Part shown: positions 9,605-18,540 of the stretch, in pieces
How the letters are laid out: each line of letters starts with the position of its first letter
Numbering within the stretch: position 1 is the first letter of the stretch
From: Bradyrhizobium sp. 138
GTDB taxonomy: Bacteria; Pseudomonadota; Alphaproteobacteria; Rhizobiales; Xanthobacteraceae
Length of the DNA: 64,000 bases
Reading direction: 5' to 3'
NCBI RefSeq assembly: GCF_023074075.1
Contig: NZ_JADPKT010000063.1
Span: 1 to 64,000, forward strand
The notes under the pieces: generated by a model
The model's input: only the letters and a program-made list of their open reading frames with translations
The model's database searches: none
What the model was told of the DNA's origin: nothing
Made by a program: the position numbers and the translations under genes

Positions 9605-10686
9605 TGATCCTCTCCGGCGACCCGCCGCGCAGCCGCGTCCTGACGCTCGTTCTCGTCGTCATCATCCTGGCGCTGGCGGCGACGCCGTTCCTGTTCCCGG
9701 GCGCCAAGGCCTTGAACGTCGCAGCCAAGATCTGCGTCTTCGCCGCGCTGGTCGCCTCCTACGATCTCCTGCTCGGATACACCGGCTCGGTGTCGTTCGC
9801 CCACACCATGTTCTATGGCATCGGCAGCTACGCGATCGCGATCGCGCTGTACGGGATGGGCCCCAATTGGGCCGCGGTCGCAACCGGCATCGTCGTCGGC
9901 CTGCCGCTCGCAGCCCTGCTCGCGCTCGCCATCGGGCTCTTTTCTCTGCGCGTCGCCGCGATCTTCTTCGCCATGATCACGCTCGCGGTCGCCTCCGCCT
10001 TCCAGGTCCTCGCCTCGCAGCTGTCCTGGCTGACCGGCGGTGAGGACGGACGCAGCTTTCAGCTGCCCGAGCTGCTGCGTCCCGGCACGGTGCTGATCTC
10101 GAAGAACCTGTTCGGCTTCGAGATCAACGGCCGCATCCTGACCTTCTACCTGGTGTTCGCCGTCTCGGCCGTGATGATCCTCGCTTTGCTGCGCGTCGTG
10201 AACTCGCCGTTCGGGCGCGTGCTGCAGGCCATCCGCGAGAACCGTTTTCGCGCCGAGGCGCTCGGCTTCCGCACGGTGTTCCATCTGACCTACGCCAATT
10301 GCCTCGCCGCGCTGGTCGCCGCCGGCGCCGGCATCTTGAACGCGCTGTGGCTGCGCTATGCCGGTCCCGATACCTCGCTCAGCTTCTCGATCATGCTGGA
10401 CATCCTGCTGATGGTCGTGATCGGCGGCATGGGCACGATCTACGGCGCGATCATCGGCGCCAGCATCTTCATCCTCGCCCAGAACTATCTGCAGTCGCTG
10501 ATGGGCGTCGCCTCCACGGCCGCATCGGAAGCCGGCCTGCCGCTGCTGCCGGGGCTGCTGCATCCCGACCGCTGGCTGCTGTGGCTCGGGCTGCTGTTCA
10601 TCGCCAGCGTCTACTTCTTTCCGACCGGCGTGGTCGGACGGCTGCGTAACCCCGCCGGCGGCAAGAGCGGCGACAGCCCCCATTAA
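9601..10686 (+). CDS. livM: ABC transporter permease, LivM type
   Basis: A 361-residue permease with about nine hydrophobic segments and the LivM landmarks LLGYTGSVSFAHTMFYGIGSY near residues 55-75, RAEALGFRT, and VIGGMGTIYGAIIGA. It forms the transmembrane pore with the LivH-type subunit. It is the last gene of the importer; the ATG at 9601 overlaps the preceding stop by four bases. Confidence 0.88.
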   Translation: MMILSGDPPRSRVLTLVLVVIILALAATPFLFPGAKALNVAAKICVFAALVASYDLLLGYTGSVSFAHTMFYGIGSYAIAIALYGMGPNWAAVATGIVVGLPLAALLALAIGLFSLRVAAIFFAMITLAVASAFQVLASQLSWLTGGEDGRSFQLPELLRPGTVLISKNLFGFEINGRILTFYLVFAVSAVMILALLRVVNSPFGRVLQAIRENRFRAEALGFRTVFHLTYANCLAALVAAGAGILNALWLRYAGPDTSLSFSIMLDILLMVVIGGMGTIYGAIIGASIFILAQNYLQSLMGVASTAASEAGLPLLPGLLHPDRWLLWLGLLFIASVYFFPTGVVGRLRNPAGGKSGDSPH

Positions 10687-10687
10687 G

Positions 10688-10737
10688 CCGCGGTTAACGA
10701 TGCAGCGCAGCGGCTGCTGCACGCCGCACAACCGCGG
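10688..10737 (+). terminator. hairpin after the ABC operon, possible terminator
   Basis: CCGCGGTT and AACCGCGG pair across a 34-nt interval that itself contains a GCAGC/GCTGC stem. It starts two bases after the livM stop. No T-run follows, so if it ends transcription it would probably need Rho. Confidence 0.4.
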
Positions 10738-10852
10738 CGCAATTCCCGCCCCGCGGCTTGCGGACGCGATTTCGGATTAATGCTTAAGTAACTGGCTTTC
10801 CTAAGGCTTAGGCCATTTGTGCGGTGTATTCCTGGTCCTCCAGGGAGGGGGA

Positions 10853-13800
10853 ATGCGCCAGGTCTTTTCCACGATGGCAGCCGGAATATCTCTAGCCGCG
10901 AGGAACGGCTGGGAGGTCTTGGCGCGGCGTGGTCCTGTCCTGTGGTTGACCCTGTGCGGCGCGTTGCTGGTCGCGGGCATCTTCGCCGTGACTGCCGTGG
11001 CCGTCGGCGAGTTTCGCGAGCGCACCCTGGTCAATCGCGAGCGCGAGCTGGAAAACACGGTGCAGCTGATCGCGCGGCACTTTGACCAGCAATTCGAAGA
11101 TGCCGACGTCGTCGCCGCCGATCTGATCGTGCAGATGAATCTGGCGGAGATCACCTCGCCAGCGCTTTTTCGCGAGCGCATGTCGGGATCCGCGGCGAAC
11201 CAGATGCTGCGCAGCAAGATCAGCTCCGTGTCCTATCTCGGCGATATCGCGATCTACGATGCCGATGGCGAGCTGATCAACTGGTCACGAGCCCAGCCGC
11301 TGCCCAAGATCAACATTTCATCCCGGGCCTACTTTCAGACCTTCAAGACGAATCCGCAATCCGAATCAGTGCTGCTCGAATCCGTCCGCAGCTTCATCAT
11401 CAAAAAATGGACCACGGTCGTCGCACGCCGGTTGAACGGCGCGGACGGCACCTTCCTCGGCGCGATGGTCCGCCGGATCGATCCGGACAGCTACCAGCAC
11501 TATTTCGCATCCGTCGCGCTTGCCGAGGGCACGGCCATCTCGCTGTTCGATCGCGAGGGCAAGATGCTTGCGCGCTATCCGCATCGCGAGGAGCTGATCG
11601 GACGGAGCTTCAAGGATGCGCCGCTGATGCAGAAGGTGCTGAGCGAGGGCGGTCAGAAAACGCTTCGCGTCAGGAGCCCGCTCGATGGCGAGGAGCGGCT
11701 CGGCTCCGCCGCGTCACTGACGCATTTCCCCCTGGTCATCATCGCCACCAACACCATGGCAGCGGCGCTTGCGGACTGGCGGCAGCAGACCGGCTTCATG
11801 GTGATCACGGCGACGCTCTCGGCCACAATCATCGCGCTGATCCTCTATCTGATCATTCGCCAGATCAACCGGCAGAACCGCGAGGCCCAGCAGCGAATCG
11901 AGGCGGAGCGGCTGCGGCTCGACACCGCCATCAACAACATGTCGCAAGGCTTGGTCCTGTACGACGCGAGCGGCACCATCGTCACCTGCAACCGCCGCTA
12001 CGCCGACATGTTCGGCCTGTCGCACGACGTCATCAAGCCCGGCTGTCACCTCCGTGAGGCGATGTATCATCGCAAGGAGCGCGGCGCGTTCGACGGTGAC
12101 GTCGAGGCGTTTTGCGCCGCGGTCATGAGGGTCGTCGGCGAAGGCACGGTCTCGACACTGACCCATCAGCTGGCCAACGGCCGCGCCTTCCAGGTCATCA
12201 ATACGCCGCTCGCACAGGGCGGATGGGTCGCCACGATCGAAGACATCACCGAGCGCCGCAACCTGGAGCAGGAACGCGATCGCAACTACACCTTCCTGCG
12301 CGAGATCATCGACCACATCCCTTCGCAGATCACGGTGAAGGACGCCCGCACGCGGCAATACCTCCTGCTGAACGGCGTCGCCGAGCAGCTGTTCGGCCAG
12401 TCGCGCCAGGACGTCGTCGGCAAGACCGCTTTCGACATCTTCCCCGAAGGGTCGGCCGCCCACATCACCGACGACGACAGCAGGGCGCTGGCATCGGCCA
12501 AGGGATTGTTCAAGGACGAGCACGCCTGGCAGATGCCCGGCATGGGCCTGCGCTACATCACGTCGACCCGGATCGGCATTCGCGATGAAGCCGGCGAGCC
12601 GCGCTACCTCATCCATGTCATCGACGACGTCACCGAGCGCCGTCGCGCCGACGAGAAGATCGCGCATATGGCGCATTACGATGCGCTGACCGACCTGCCG
12701 AACCGCACCCTGTTCCGCGAGCAGATCGAACGCGAGCTGGCGAAGGCCGCCGGCGGTGAACAGTTCGCGCTGCTCTACATCGACGTCGACGAATTCAAGG
12801 GCATCAACGATTCGCTTGGCCACCACGTCGGCGACGAGCTGTTGAAGGCGATTGCCGGCCGTCTCCGCGGCTGCCTCAAGCAGGGCGACCTGATCGCGCG
12901 GCTGGGCGGCGACGAGTTCGCCGTGATCCAGACCGGGATTCAGTCCTCCGCGGATGTGTTGTCCTTCGTCACGCGGATCTACCAGGCGATCCGCCAGCCG
13001 TGTCATTGCCTCGGCCATCAGCTCTCGACCGACGCCAGCATCGGCATTGCGCTGGCGCCGCAGGACGGCGCCGATCTCGACCAGCTGATCAAGAACGCCG
13101 ACCTCGCGATGTACGGCGCCAAGGGCGAGGGCCGCCGCACCCACCGCTTCTTCGAGCCGGAGATGGATGCCAGCGCCAAGGCGCGCCTCAGCATGGAGCA
13201 GGATTTGCGCCAGGCCCTGGTGAACGGCGGCTTCGAGATTCACTATCAGCCGCTGGTCGACCTGCGCTCAGGCGAAGTCTCGGGCTGCGAGGCGCTGCTG
13301 CGCTGGCGCCATCCCGAGCGCGGCATGGTGTCGCCGGCGGAGTTCATTCCGGTCGCCGAGGATACCGGCCTGATCAACGAGCTCGGCGACTGGGTGCTGC
13401 GCATGGCCTGCAACGAGGCCGCGACCTGGCCAGCGCATGTGCGCGTCGCAGTCAACGTGTCGCCGGTGCAGCTCAAATGCGACACGCTGGCGCTGCGGAT
13501 CGCGGGCGCACTCGCCGCCTCCGGGCTCGACCCGCGCCGGCTCGAGCTCGAGATCACCGAGGCGGTGCTGATCCGCGACGACGAGGCTGCGCTCTCGATC
13601 CTGCATCAGCTCCGCTCGATCGGCGTGCGCATCGCACTCGACGATTTCGGCACTGGCTACTCCTCGCTCAGCTATCTCAAGCGCTTCCCGTTCGACAAGA
13701 TCAAGATCGACCGCTGCTTCGTCGCCGACATCGCGGAGGCGAGCGGCGCACCCGTGATCGTGCAGGCGGTGGTGAATATCGCGGCTGCCAGCAGCATGAC

Positions 13801-13963
13801 CACGGTCGCCGAAGGGGTCGAGACCGAGGCGCAGCGCGACCTGCTGCGTGCGCTCGGCTGCACCCAGATGCAGGGCTATCTGTTCAGCCCGCCGAAGCCG
13901 GCGAACGAGGTGCGGAAATTGTTCGGCTCCGGCAGTGCCGTGCCGGTGGCGGCGGTGGCGTGA
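10853..13963 (+). CDS. membrane Cache-PAS-PAS-GGDEF-EAL c-di-GMP enzyme
   Basis: A 1036-residue sensor. Two membrane segments (about residues 20-45 and 315-340) frame a periplasmic dCache domain (RAYFQTF...FLGAMVRRID). Two PAS domains follow (about 365-470 and 485-610), then GGDEF and EAL. The cyclase motif GGDEF is intact, but the inhibitory RxxD site reads KQGD. The phosphodiesterase half keeps EALLRW, NVSP, ELEITE, DDFGTGYSS and EGVET, so it looks catalytically complete. The ATG at 10853 follows AGGGAGGGGG; an upstream TTG gives only 12 more residues. Its TGA overlaps the next ATG (TGATG), coupling it to the diguanylate cyclase at 13963. Confidence 0.92.
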   Translation: MRQVFSTMAAGISLAARNGWEVLARRGPVLWLTLCGALLVAGIFAVTAVAVGEFRERTLVNRERELENTVQLIARHFDQQFEDADVVAADLIVQMNLAEITSPALFRERMSGSAANQMLRSKISSVSYLGDIAIYDADGELINWSRAQPLPKINISSRAYFQTFKTNPQSESVLLESVRSFIIKKWTTVVARRLNGADGTFLGAMVRRIDPDSYQHYFASVALAEGTAISLFDREGKMLARYPHREELIGRSFKDAPLMQKVLSEGGQKTLRVRSPLDGEERLGSAASLTHFPLVIIATNTMAAALADWRQQTGFMVITATLSATIIALILYLIIRQINRQNREAQQRIEAERLRLDTAINNMSQGLVLYDASGTIVTCNRRYADMFGLSHDVIKPGCHLREAMYHRKERGAFDGDVEAFCAAVMRVVGEGTVSTLTHQLANGRAFQVINTPLAQGGWVATIEDITERRNLEQERDRNYTFLREIIDHIPSQITVKDARTRQYLLLNGVAEQLFGQSRQDVVGKTAFDIFPEGSAAHITDDDSRALASAKGLFKDEHAWQMPGMGLRYITSTRIGIRDEAGEPRYLIHVIDDVTERRRADEKIAHMAHYDALTDLPNRTLFREQIERELAKAAGGEQFALLYIDVDEFKGINDSLGHHVGDELLKAIAGRLRGCLKQGDLIARLGGDEFAVIQTGIQSSADVLSFVTRIYQAIRQPCHCLGHQLSTDASIGIALAPQDGADLDQLIKNADLAMYGAKGEGRRTHRFFEPEMDASAKARLSMEQDLRQALVNGGFEIHYQPLVDLRSGEVSGCEALLRWRHPERGMVSPAEFIPVAEDTGLINELGDWVLRMACNEAATWPAHVRVAVNVSPVQLKCDTLALRIAGALAASGLDPRRLELEITEAVLIRDDEAALSILHQLRSIGVRIALDDFGTGYSSLSYLKRFPFDKIKIDRCFVADIAEASGAPVIVQAVVNIAAASSMTTVAEGVETEAQRDLLRALGCTQMQGYLFSPPKPANEVRKLFGSGSAVPVAAVA

Positions 13964-15018
13964 TGGTGAAGTCGCGCAAGAGCTCCACGAAGTCCGTCGA
14001 TGTCGCGGATTCCTACGCGGTGCGGCTGATGCAGCACCTGGTGGTGCCGACCTTCGTGATCGACCCGAAGCGCCGCGTCGTGATCTGGAACAGGGCCTGC
14101 GAACGGCTGACCGGCGTCGCCGCCTCGGAAGTGATCGGCACCAGCAAGCACTGGCAGGCCTTCTACGAGACCAGGCGCCCTTGCCTTGCCGACCTCGTCG
14201 CGCTCGACCGGCCCGAGCAGCTGCCGGAGTTCTATTCGGAATATGCCGCGCGCGGCCATAACGGCCTCGGCTTTTCCGCGGAGAACTGGTGTGTGATGCC
14301 GAAGCTCGGCAGCCAGCTCTATCTCGCCATCGATGCCGGCCCGATCCACGACGAGGCCGGCCATTTGATCGCGGTGGTGGAGACGCTGCGCGACCTCACC
14401 GACCAGAAGCGCGCCGAGATGGCGCTGAAGGAGCTCGCCACCAAGGACGGGCTGACCGGCCTGTCGAACCGCCGCGCCTTCGACCAGATGCTGATGAGCG
14501 AATGGGCCCGCGCCCAGCGCACGCAGAAACCGCTGGCGCTGCTGTTCGTCGACGTCGACCATTTCAAGCTGTTCAACGACCGGCACGGCCATCAGACCGG
14601 CGACGAATGCCTCCGCGCGGTCGCAGCCACTGTGAGCCGGCATGCCGTACGCCCACTCGACCTCGCCAGCCGCTATGGCGGAGAGGAGTTCGCGCTGATC
14701 CTGCCGGACATGGACTGCGACACCGCCTGCACCGTCGCCGAGGAGATCCGCTGCGCCGTGATGGCCTTAGCGATCGCCCACGGCGCCGCGGGCGCCGGCG
14801 ACCACGTCACCCTCAGCCTCGGCGTCGCCAGCCACGTCCCCAGCGGCGCCGACGGCGGCCCCGACCGGCTGCTCGGCGCGGCCGACGAGGCGCTTTACGT
14901 CGCCAAACGCCTCGGCCGCAACCGCGTCATTTGCGCCGAACGGGTGCTGGCCGAATTCGCCGCCCTCGGCCGGGAGGCCGCAGCGGTTCCGGGCCCTTTC
15001 CGGCGCAAATCAGCTTAA
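13963..15018 (+). CDS. PAS-GGDEF diguanylate cyclase
   Basis: A 351-residue soluble protein with one PAS domain (about 20-145), a short helix, and a GGDEF domain whose active motif is GGEEF. The product-inhibition site RPLD lies five residues before it, as in PleD, so this cyclase should be feedback-inhibited, unlike the GGDEF domain of its upstream partner. It has no membrane segment. The start overlaps the upstream stop in TGATG, so both proteins are probably made together. Confidence 0.92.
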   Translation: MVKSRKSSTKSVDVADSYAVRLMQHLVVPTFVIDPKRRVVIWNRACERLTGVAASEVIGTSKHWQAFYETRRPCLADLVALDRPEQLPEFYSEYAARGHNGLGFSAENWCVMPKLGSQLYLAIDAGPIHDEAGHLIAVVETLRDLTDQKRAEMALKELATKDGLTGLSNRRAFDQMLMSEWARAQRTQKPLALLFVDVDHFKLFNDRHGHQTGDECLRAVAATVSRHAVRPLDLASRYGGEEFALILPDMDCDTACTVAEEIRCAVMALAIAHGAAGAGDHVTLSLGVASHVPSGADGGPDRLLGAADEALYVAKRLGRNRVICAERVLAEFAALGREAAAVPGPFRRKSA

Positions 15019-15037
15019 GCTCGATACCGCGAAGCGG

Positions 15038-15066
15038 TTGCCCGCCCCCCGCCAATCGGCTAAATG
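15038..15066 (+). promoter_or_regulatory. possible housekeeping promoter of tRNA-Arg
   Basis: TTGCCC and TAAATG are separated by 17 bp, and transcription would start about five bases before the mature tRNA. Position and spacing fit, but both hexamers are only partial matches and the region overlaps the end of the cyclase upstream area. Confidence 0.4.
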
Positions 15067-15077
15067 AACCTGCAACT

Positions 15078-15154
15078 GCACCCGTAGCTCAGCTGGATAG
15101 AGCGTTGCCCTCCGAAGGCAAAGGTCACACGTTCGAATCGTGTCGGGTGCGCCA
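15078..15154 (+). tRNA. tRNA-Arg (anticodon CCG)
   Basis: The 77-nt sequence folds as a complete cloverleaf. The acceptor stem GCACCCG/CGGGTGC pairs perfectly. The D arm is GCTC...GAGC, the anticodon stem is TTGCC/GGCAA with loop CTCCGAA (anticodon CCG, reads CGG), and the T arm is ACACG-TTCGAAT-CGTGT. The CCA end is encoded. The accessory genes that follow make it a conceivable integration target, but no second copy of its 3' end was seen downstream. Confidence 0.96.
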
Positions 15155-15248
15155 CTTCGGTACAAGCCTGGGCACTCCGAAACCTGCCGTTTTGACGCTC
15201 GACGCGGCGAGGAGCATGCACAAAGCCCTCATCGGCTGGTTGACTTTC

Positions 15249-15650
15249 TCAAGCCAACCAATTCTCAACCTTCAAGCCCCGAACACGCCCGAACTCGTCG
15301 GTGTTGGCGGTCACGATGGCGGCGCCGATCGCACGGGCGTGAGCTGCGATTAGCAGATCGTTGCCGCCGATCGGCTTTCCGGCCGTTTCCATCTCCGCGC
15401 GGATCCCGCCGTATTGGGCATCGGCGGGGATATCCAACGGAAGCACGTCGATCTCGCTGAGTAGGTCTTCGACTGCCTTGAGCAGCCGTTGCGAGCCGCT
15501 CTTGGCGCATCCGTAGCGCAACTCCGCCGCGACGATGATGCTGGTGCAGACGTTATCCTCGCCGACCCTGGCGATCCGCTTCGCGGCCCTACCCTGTGGA
15601 TTTCTGATCAGATCGGAAATGATGTTCGTGTCCAGCATGTAGCGGGTCAA
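15249..15650 (-). CDS. vapC: VapC-type PIN-domain toxin
   Basis: A 133-residue PIN-domain ribonuclease. The acidic residues expected in the active site are visible: Asp in YMLDTNIISD, Glu in AAELRYG, Asp in GGNDLLIAAHA and Asp/Glu in ANTDEFGRV. Family members cut tRNA or rRNA to stop growth when the antitoxin is degraded. Its ATG overlaps the vapB stop by four bases, the usual antitoxin-first arrangement. Confidence 0.9.
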   Translation of the reverse strand: MTRYMLDTNIISDLIRNPQGRAAKRIARVGEDNVCTSIIVAAELRYGCAKSGSQRLLKAVEDLLSEIDVLPLDIPADAQYGGIRAEMETAGKPIGGNDLLIAAHARAIGAAIVTANTDEFGRVRGLKVENWLA

Positions 15651-15883
15651 AACACTTTCTCCGGCGCCGGCACCGAGTCTTCAATCTCGGGAAAACCATC
15701 CTCCAGCGGCTTCAACGTCTTCAGCAAGGCGACGAGTCCGCGCTTACGCACGGGCTCAATCACAAGACGATCGCCGTCACGATGCATGATCGCTTCGTCG
15801 CCCGGCAGTTCAAACTCAACAGGAATACGGACCGCTTGATTGCGGCCATTGCGGAATAATCTGACGTGCCTTTGTTCCGCCAC
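15647..15883 (-). CDS. vapB: VapB-type AbrB/SpoVT antitoxin
   Basis: A 78-residue antitoxin. The N-terminal half (VRLFRNGRNQAVRIPVEFELPGDEAIMHRDGDRLVIEPV) is a swapped-hairpin AbrB DNA-binding domain, and the acidic C terminus should wrap the VapC active site. The GTG at 15883 is chosen because AAGGGGAG lies six bases before it; a longer start would place the operator palindrome inside the coding sequence. Confidence 0.87.
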   Translation of the reverse strand: MAEQRHVRLFRNGRNQAVRIPVEFELPGDEAIMHRDGDRLVIEPVRKRGLVALLKTLKPLEDGFPEIEDSVPAPEKVF

Positions 15884-15897
15884 GGCTATCTCCCCTT

Positions 15898-15920
15898 GGC
15901 ATATGTCATTGACATATGCC
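15898..15920. promoter_or_regulatory. vapBC operator
   Basis: A perfect inverted repeat with arms GGCATATGTCA and TGACATATGCC around one central base. It lies immediately upstream of the vapB ribosome binding site, where VapBC complexes bind to repress their own operon. The role is inferred from position and symmetry. Confidence 0.8.
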
Positions 15921-15951
15921 AAGATGAGCTCGCCGACAAGGTATCGTCCGC

Positions 15952-16233
15952 CTAAACCGATGCAGTCATGCGTTTCCCCAGACGGTGGTGCGGAAGCGGC
16001 TGGTCGAACGACTCGCCAAACCGCGCCACGAACACGGCAATCTCGGCCTCGGTCACCGGCAAATCATCTGGCCAGTCATCCGTCAATGTCGTTCGATCGC
16101 GCCTCGCTCGTCGACGGCCAGGTCGAGCCGGCGCGGCGACAGAGTCATAGAGATCGTCGAATAGCACGCCCCCGTCACATGCAGTGGCTACGATTCTTGC
16201 GAGGAAGCCATGTGGCAAGCTTGGCCGATCCAC
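15952..16233 (-). CDS. doubtful small hypothetical protein or gene remnant
   Basis: A 93-residue frame with an acidic middle (TTLTDDWPDDLPVTEAEIAVFVARFGESFDQ) that looks protein-like and recalls a family of small alphaproteobacterial hypothetical proteins. Both ends look random and no good ribosome binding site is seen. It may be the remains of a longer gene in this accessory patch. Confidence 0.3.
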   Translation of the reverse strand: MDRPSLPHGFLARIVATACDGGVLFDDLYDSVAAPARPGRRRARRDRTTLTDDWPDDLPVTEAEIAVFVARFGESFDQPLPHHRLGKRMTASV

Positions 16234-16738
16234 TGAACAGCCGAAGTGCGCGCCACATCACGCTGCAGTGCTCCGACCTCGTGCGTCCTCTGCAACGTGC
16301 GCGCAATCGCGCACCGCAAGCCATGATCGCGTGGCCGGACATCCCGCCGAGCACGCGCAACAAGACGCGATGCTGCGAACGATGGCGCTCGATTTCGAAT
16401 GCTTTCTCGCTTCGAGCGGCACCAGACCGCTTCATACGGTGCCGCTGCAGTGCCATCTGAAACAATGTGCAGACAAACACTTACGACCCCGGATGGCACA
16501 GAGCGACACCGTCGCTTTTATCTTGCGTCCCAATCGGTCGAGATCCACACCCAGCTCTCGGTCGGCAAGGTCGGGTATTGTCGATAGTGGACCAGAAGGC
16601 GGACACGGCAATGCCGACGCGAATGACTCAACCCGGACATCAAAGAAGGCCAAACTCAGCCCTACTTTGAGTTGAATTTTCGCAGTTTACGTCCATGTTG
16701 CGTGTAGTCAGCGCTCATTTGAGACGAGTCGGGCAAGC
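16234..16738. other. gene-free stretch in accessory patch
   Basis: About 500 bases with only overlapping short frames of random-looking composition on both strands. The base composition looks less GC-rich than the flanking core genes. I see no RNA gene, insertion sequence end or clear promoter. It could be decayed mobile DNA. Confidence 0.4.
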
Positions 16739-18091
16739 ATGCGTGGAGCTCTGAAAATATTAAAAGTCCTTGTCGCAATTGTGTTTCTCGGCGCTTTGGC
16801 ATTCAGCGTCTGGCTGACCTTCACCCCGCCCGATGGGCTCGTGTCCGCCTCGGCTTATGCGGCAAAGATAGTTTGCTCGAACGTGTTCATCGCCAAACGC
16901 GATGCGGATGCGGTAATTAGAACCGACGTGTCGCATGCGCTTCCCCGTATCGTCAAGCGTCTGACAATCAACGTGGATGTCGCCAACCAGCGTGTCGAGG
17001 CAGCATATAGAGGCCTGTTCGCCCACCGCTACGCCCAATATCAGGAGGGGCGCGGTTGCACGCTGGTCTCGAAGAATGAAATCCTCGACTACACCGCGCC
17101 ACCTTCAGTGCCAGCGAAACCCAATGCGCTCTGGCCGATCGGCGAGAGCGCACAATTGTCCGACGGCACGCATTTGCTGGCGGCGCTGAACGATCCGGCT
17201 CTCCAGGGGCCGGGCATGCGAGCGATCGTCGTGGTCCAGGACGGGCGCATCATTGGTGAAACCTACGGCGAAGGCTTCAACGCTTCGACGCCCTTGCAGG
17301 GCTGGTCGATGACGAAGACCGTGAACGCCGTCTTGGCCGGCATGGCGATCGAGGACGGAAAACTTTCGCTCGATCGGAAGAATCTGTTTCCGCAGTGGGC
17401 CGGCGACGCGCGCGCGGACATCTCGGTGGCCGACTTGATGGCCATGACAAGCGGATTGAAATGGAGTGAAGATGGTGATTCTCCCGACCCTGACGGGTTG
17501 GAGAATCTCGCAAATGATGCGGCGGCTTTCGCGAGGGACCGTCCGCTTGTCGCCCCGCCTGGAACGAAGTTCAACTATTCCGGGGGCTCGTCCGTCCTGT
17601 TGGCCCGGCTCTGGCAGAACGCGGTTGGAGCGGACGCGCGAGCGTATCCGCACGAACGATTGTTCAAGCCGTTGGGCATGGCCAGCGCTGTTCTTGAGGC
17701 CGATCGTTCAGGCACATTCCTCGGCGAAGCCTTTCTCTTCGCCAATGCGCATGATTGGGTGCGCCTCGGCGAGTTGTTACGATTGGGCGGAGAATGGAAC
17801 GGCCAACAGCTTTTGCCTCGTGGGTTCGTCGATTATATGCGTTCACCCGTGCCAGCGTCCGACCGGGGGCATGGCCCCGTTTACGGCCGTGGAGGGGTTT
17901 GGTTAGCGCGGGGCCAAGGATTCAAGCTCCCGGCCGACACCTTCATGTTGCAAGGGCACCTCCGCCAGGTGATCGCCATCATTCCCTCGCGTAAGCTGGT
18001 GATCCTGCGCATGGGTTTAACGCGGGAAGATATTGGGTACAGCGTCGCGAAATTGCTGTACGCGATTGTCGCGGCGTGCCGATTCGAATGA
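16739..18091 (+). CDS. membrane-anchored serine hydrolase, class C beta-lactamase fold
   Basis: A 450-residue protein with an N-terminal membrane segment (about 7-28) and a periplasmic hydrolase domain. The nucleophile motif is SMTK (Ser190, Lys193) and the second motif is Tyr280 in FNYSGG, as in NylB-type 6-aminohexanoate-dimer hydrolases and esterases of the beta-lactamase superfamily. Before the catalytic domain is a region with RGCTLV that is shared with the hydrolase at the right end of the window (62766). Its DNA looks less GC-biased than its neighbours. The substrate is unknown and the fold alone does not imply antibiotic resistance. Confidence 0.85.
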   Translation: MRGALKILKVLVAIVFLGALAFSVWLTFTPPDGLVSASAYAAKIVCSNVFIAKRDADAVIRTDVSHALPRIVKRLTINVDVANQRVEAAYRGLFAHRYAQYQEGRGCTLVSKNEILDYTAPPSVPAKPNALWPIGESAQLSDGTHLLAALNDPALQGPGMRAIVVVQDGRIIGETYGEGFNASTPLQGWSMTKTVNAVLAGMAIEDGKLSLDRKNLFPQWAGDARADISVADLMAMTSGLKWSEDGDSPDPDGLENLANDAAAFARDRPLVAPPGTKFNYSGGSSVLLARLWQNAVGADARAYPHERLFKPLGMASAVLEADRSGTFLGEAFLFANAHDWVRLGELLRLGGEWNGQQLLPRGFVDYMRSPVPASDRGHGPVYGRGGVWLARGQGFKLPADTFMLQGHLRQVIAIIPSRKLVILRMGLTREDIGYSVAKLLYAIVAACRFE

Positions 18092-18487
18092 ATGATGCGT
18101 TACTTCCGGTTTTTGGCCCATCACGTCGATCCTGCGATTGATCGAAAGGGCCGCTATCGAGGGGTAACCGGACCACCAGCGGAATCGGGAAGACAGCCGC
18201 CCATTAGGCGTAGCGCAAGATCGTAGTCCGTCGCTGGTTATCCGGCCGGATCGCGTTGGTGGCCGCTGCATCATAGGGGTATAGCGAAACAGTAGTGCCC
18301 ATCTTCATCGGCCGCAGCGCGCCACTTCGCGATTTTGCGCGATATTGTCGCCGGCAAGCGAGCAACGAGCCACCGATAACCGCTGAAACTCCGCCACCGG
18401 TCAGAGCACCTCAGACGGGCCATGCTGGGCCAGCAAGTCGGTGCATAGGCAGGGAGTGGATAGCTGCGGGACGGGCCGAGATTGCAC
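18092..18487. other. gene-free stretch before higBA
   Basis: No credible gene. A frame that runs into higB begins at 18295 (GTG), but its first 80 or so residues are Arg/Pro-rich and unlike any toxin, so it is treated as chance read-through. No terminator or RNA was recognised. Confidence 0.4.
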
Positions 18488-18540
18488 TGTATCAGTGGCT
18501 GATACGTACGTTCTTGATATTTGTATCATTAGATGATACA
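18488..18540. promoter_or_regulatory. tandem higBA operators
   Basis: Two 19-bp palindromes of identical design lie 34 bp apart centre to centre. The first is TGTATCAG-tgg-CTGATACG (18488-18506, one mismatch) and the second TGTATCAT-tag-ATGATACA (18522-18540, perfect). They sit directly before the toxin-antitoxin genes, where HigA or the HigBA complex is expected to repress transcription. TTGATA (18514-18519) and a weak TACAGA (18537-18542), 17 bp apart, could be the promoter. Confidence 0.78.
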
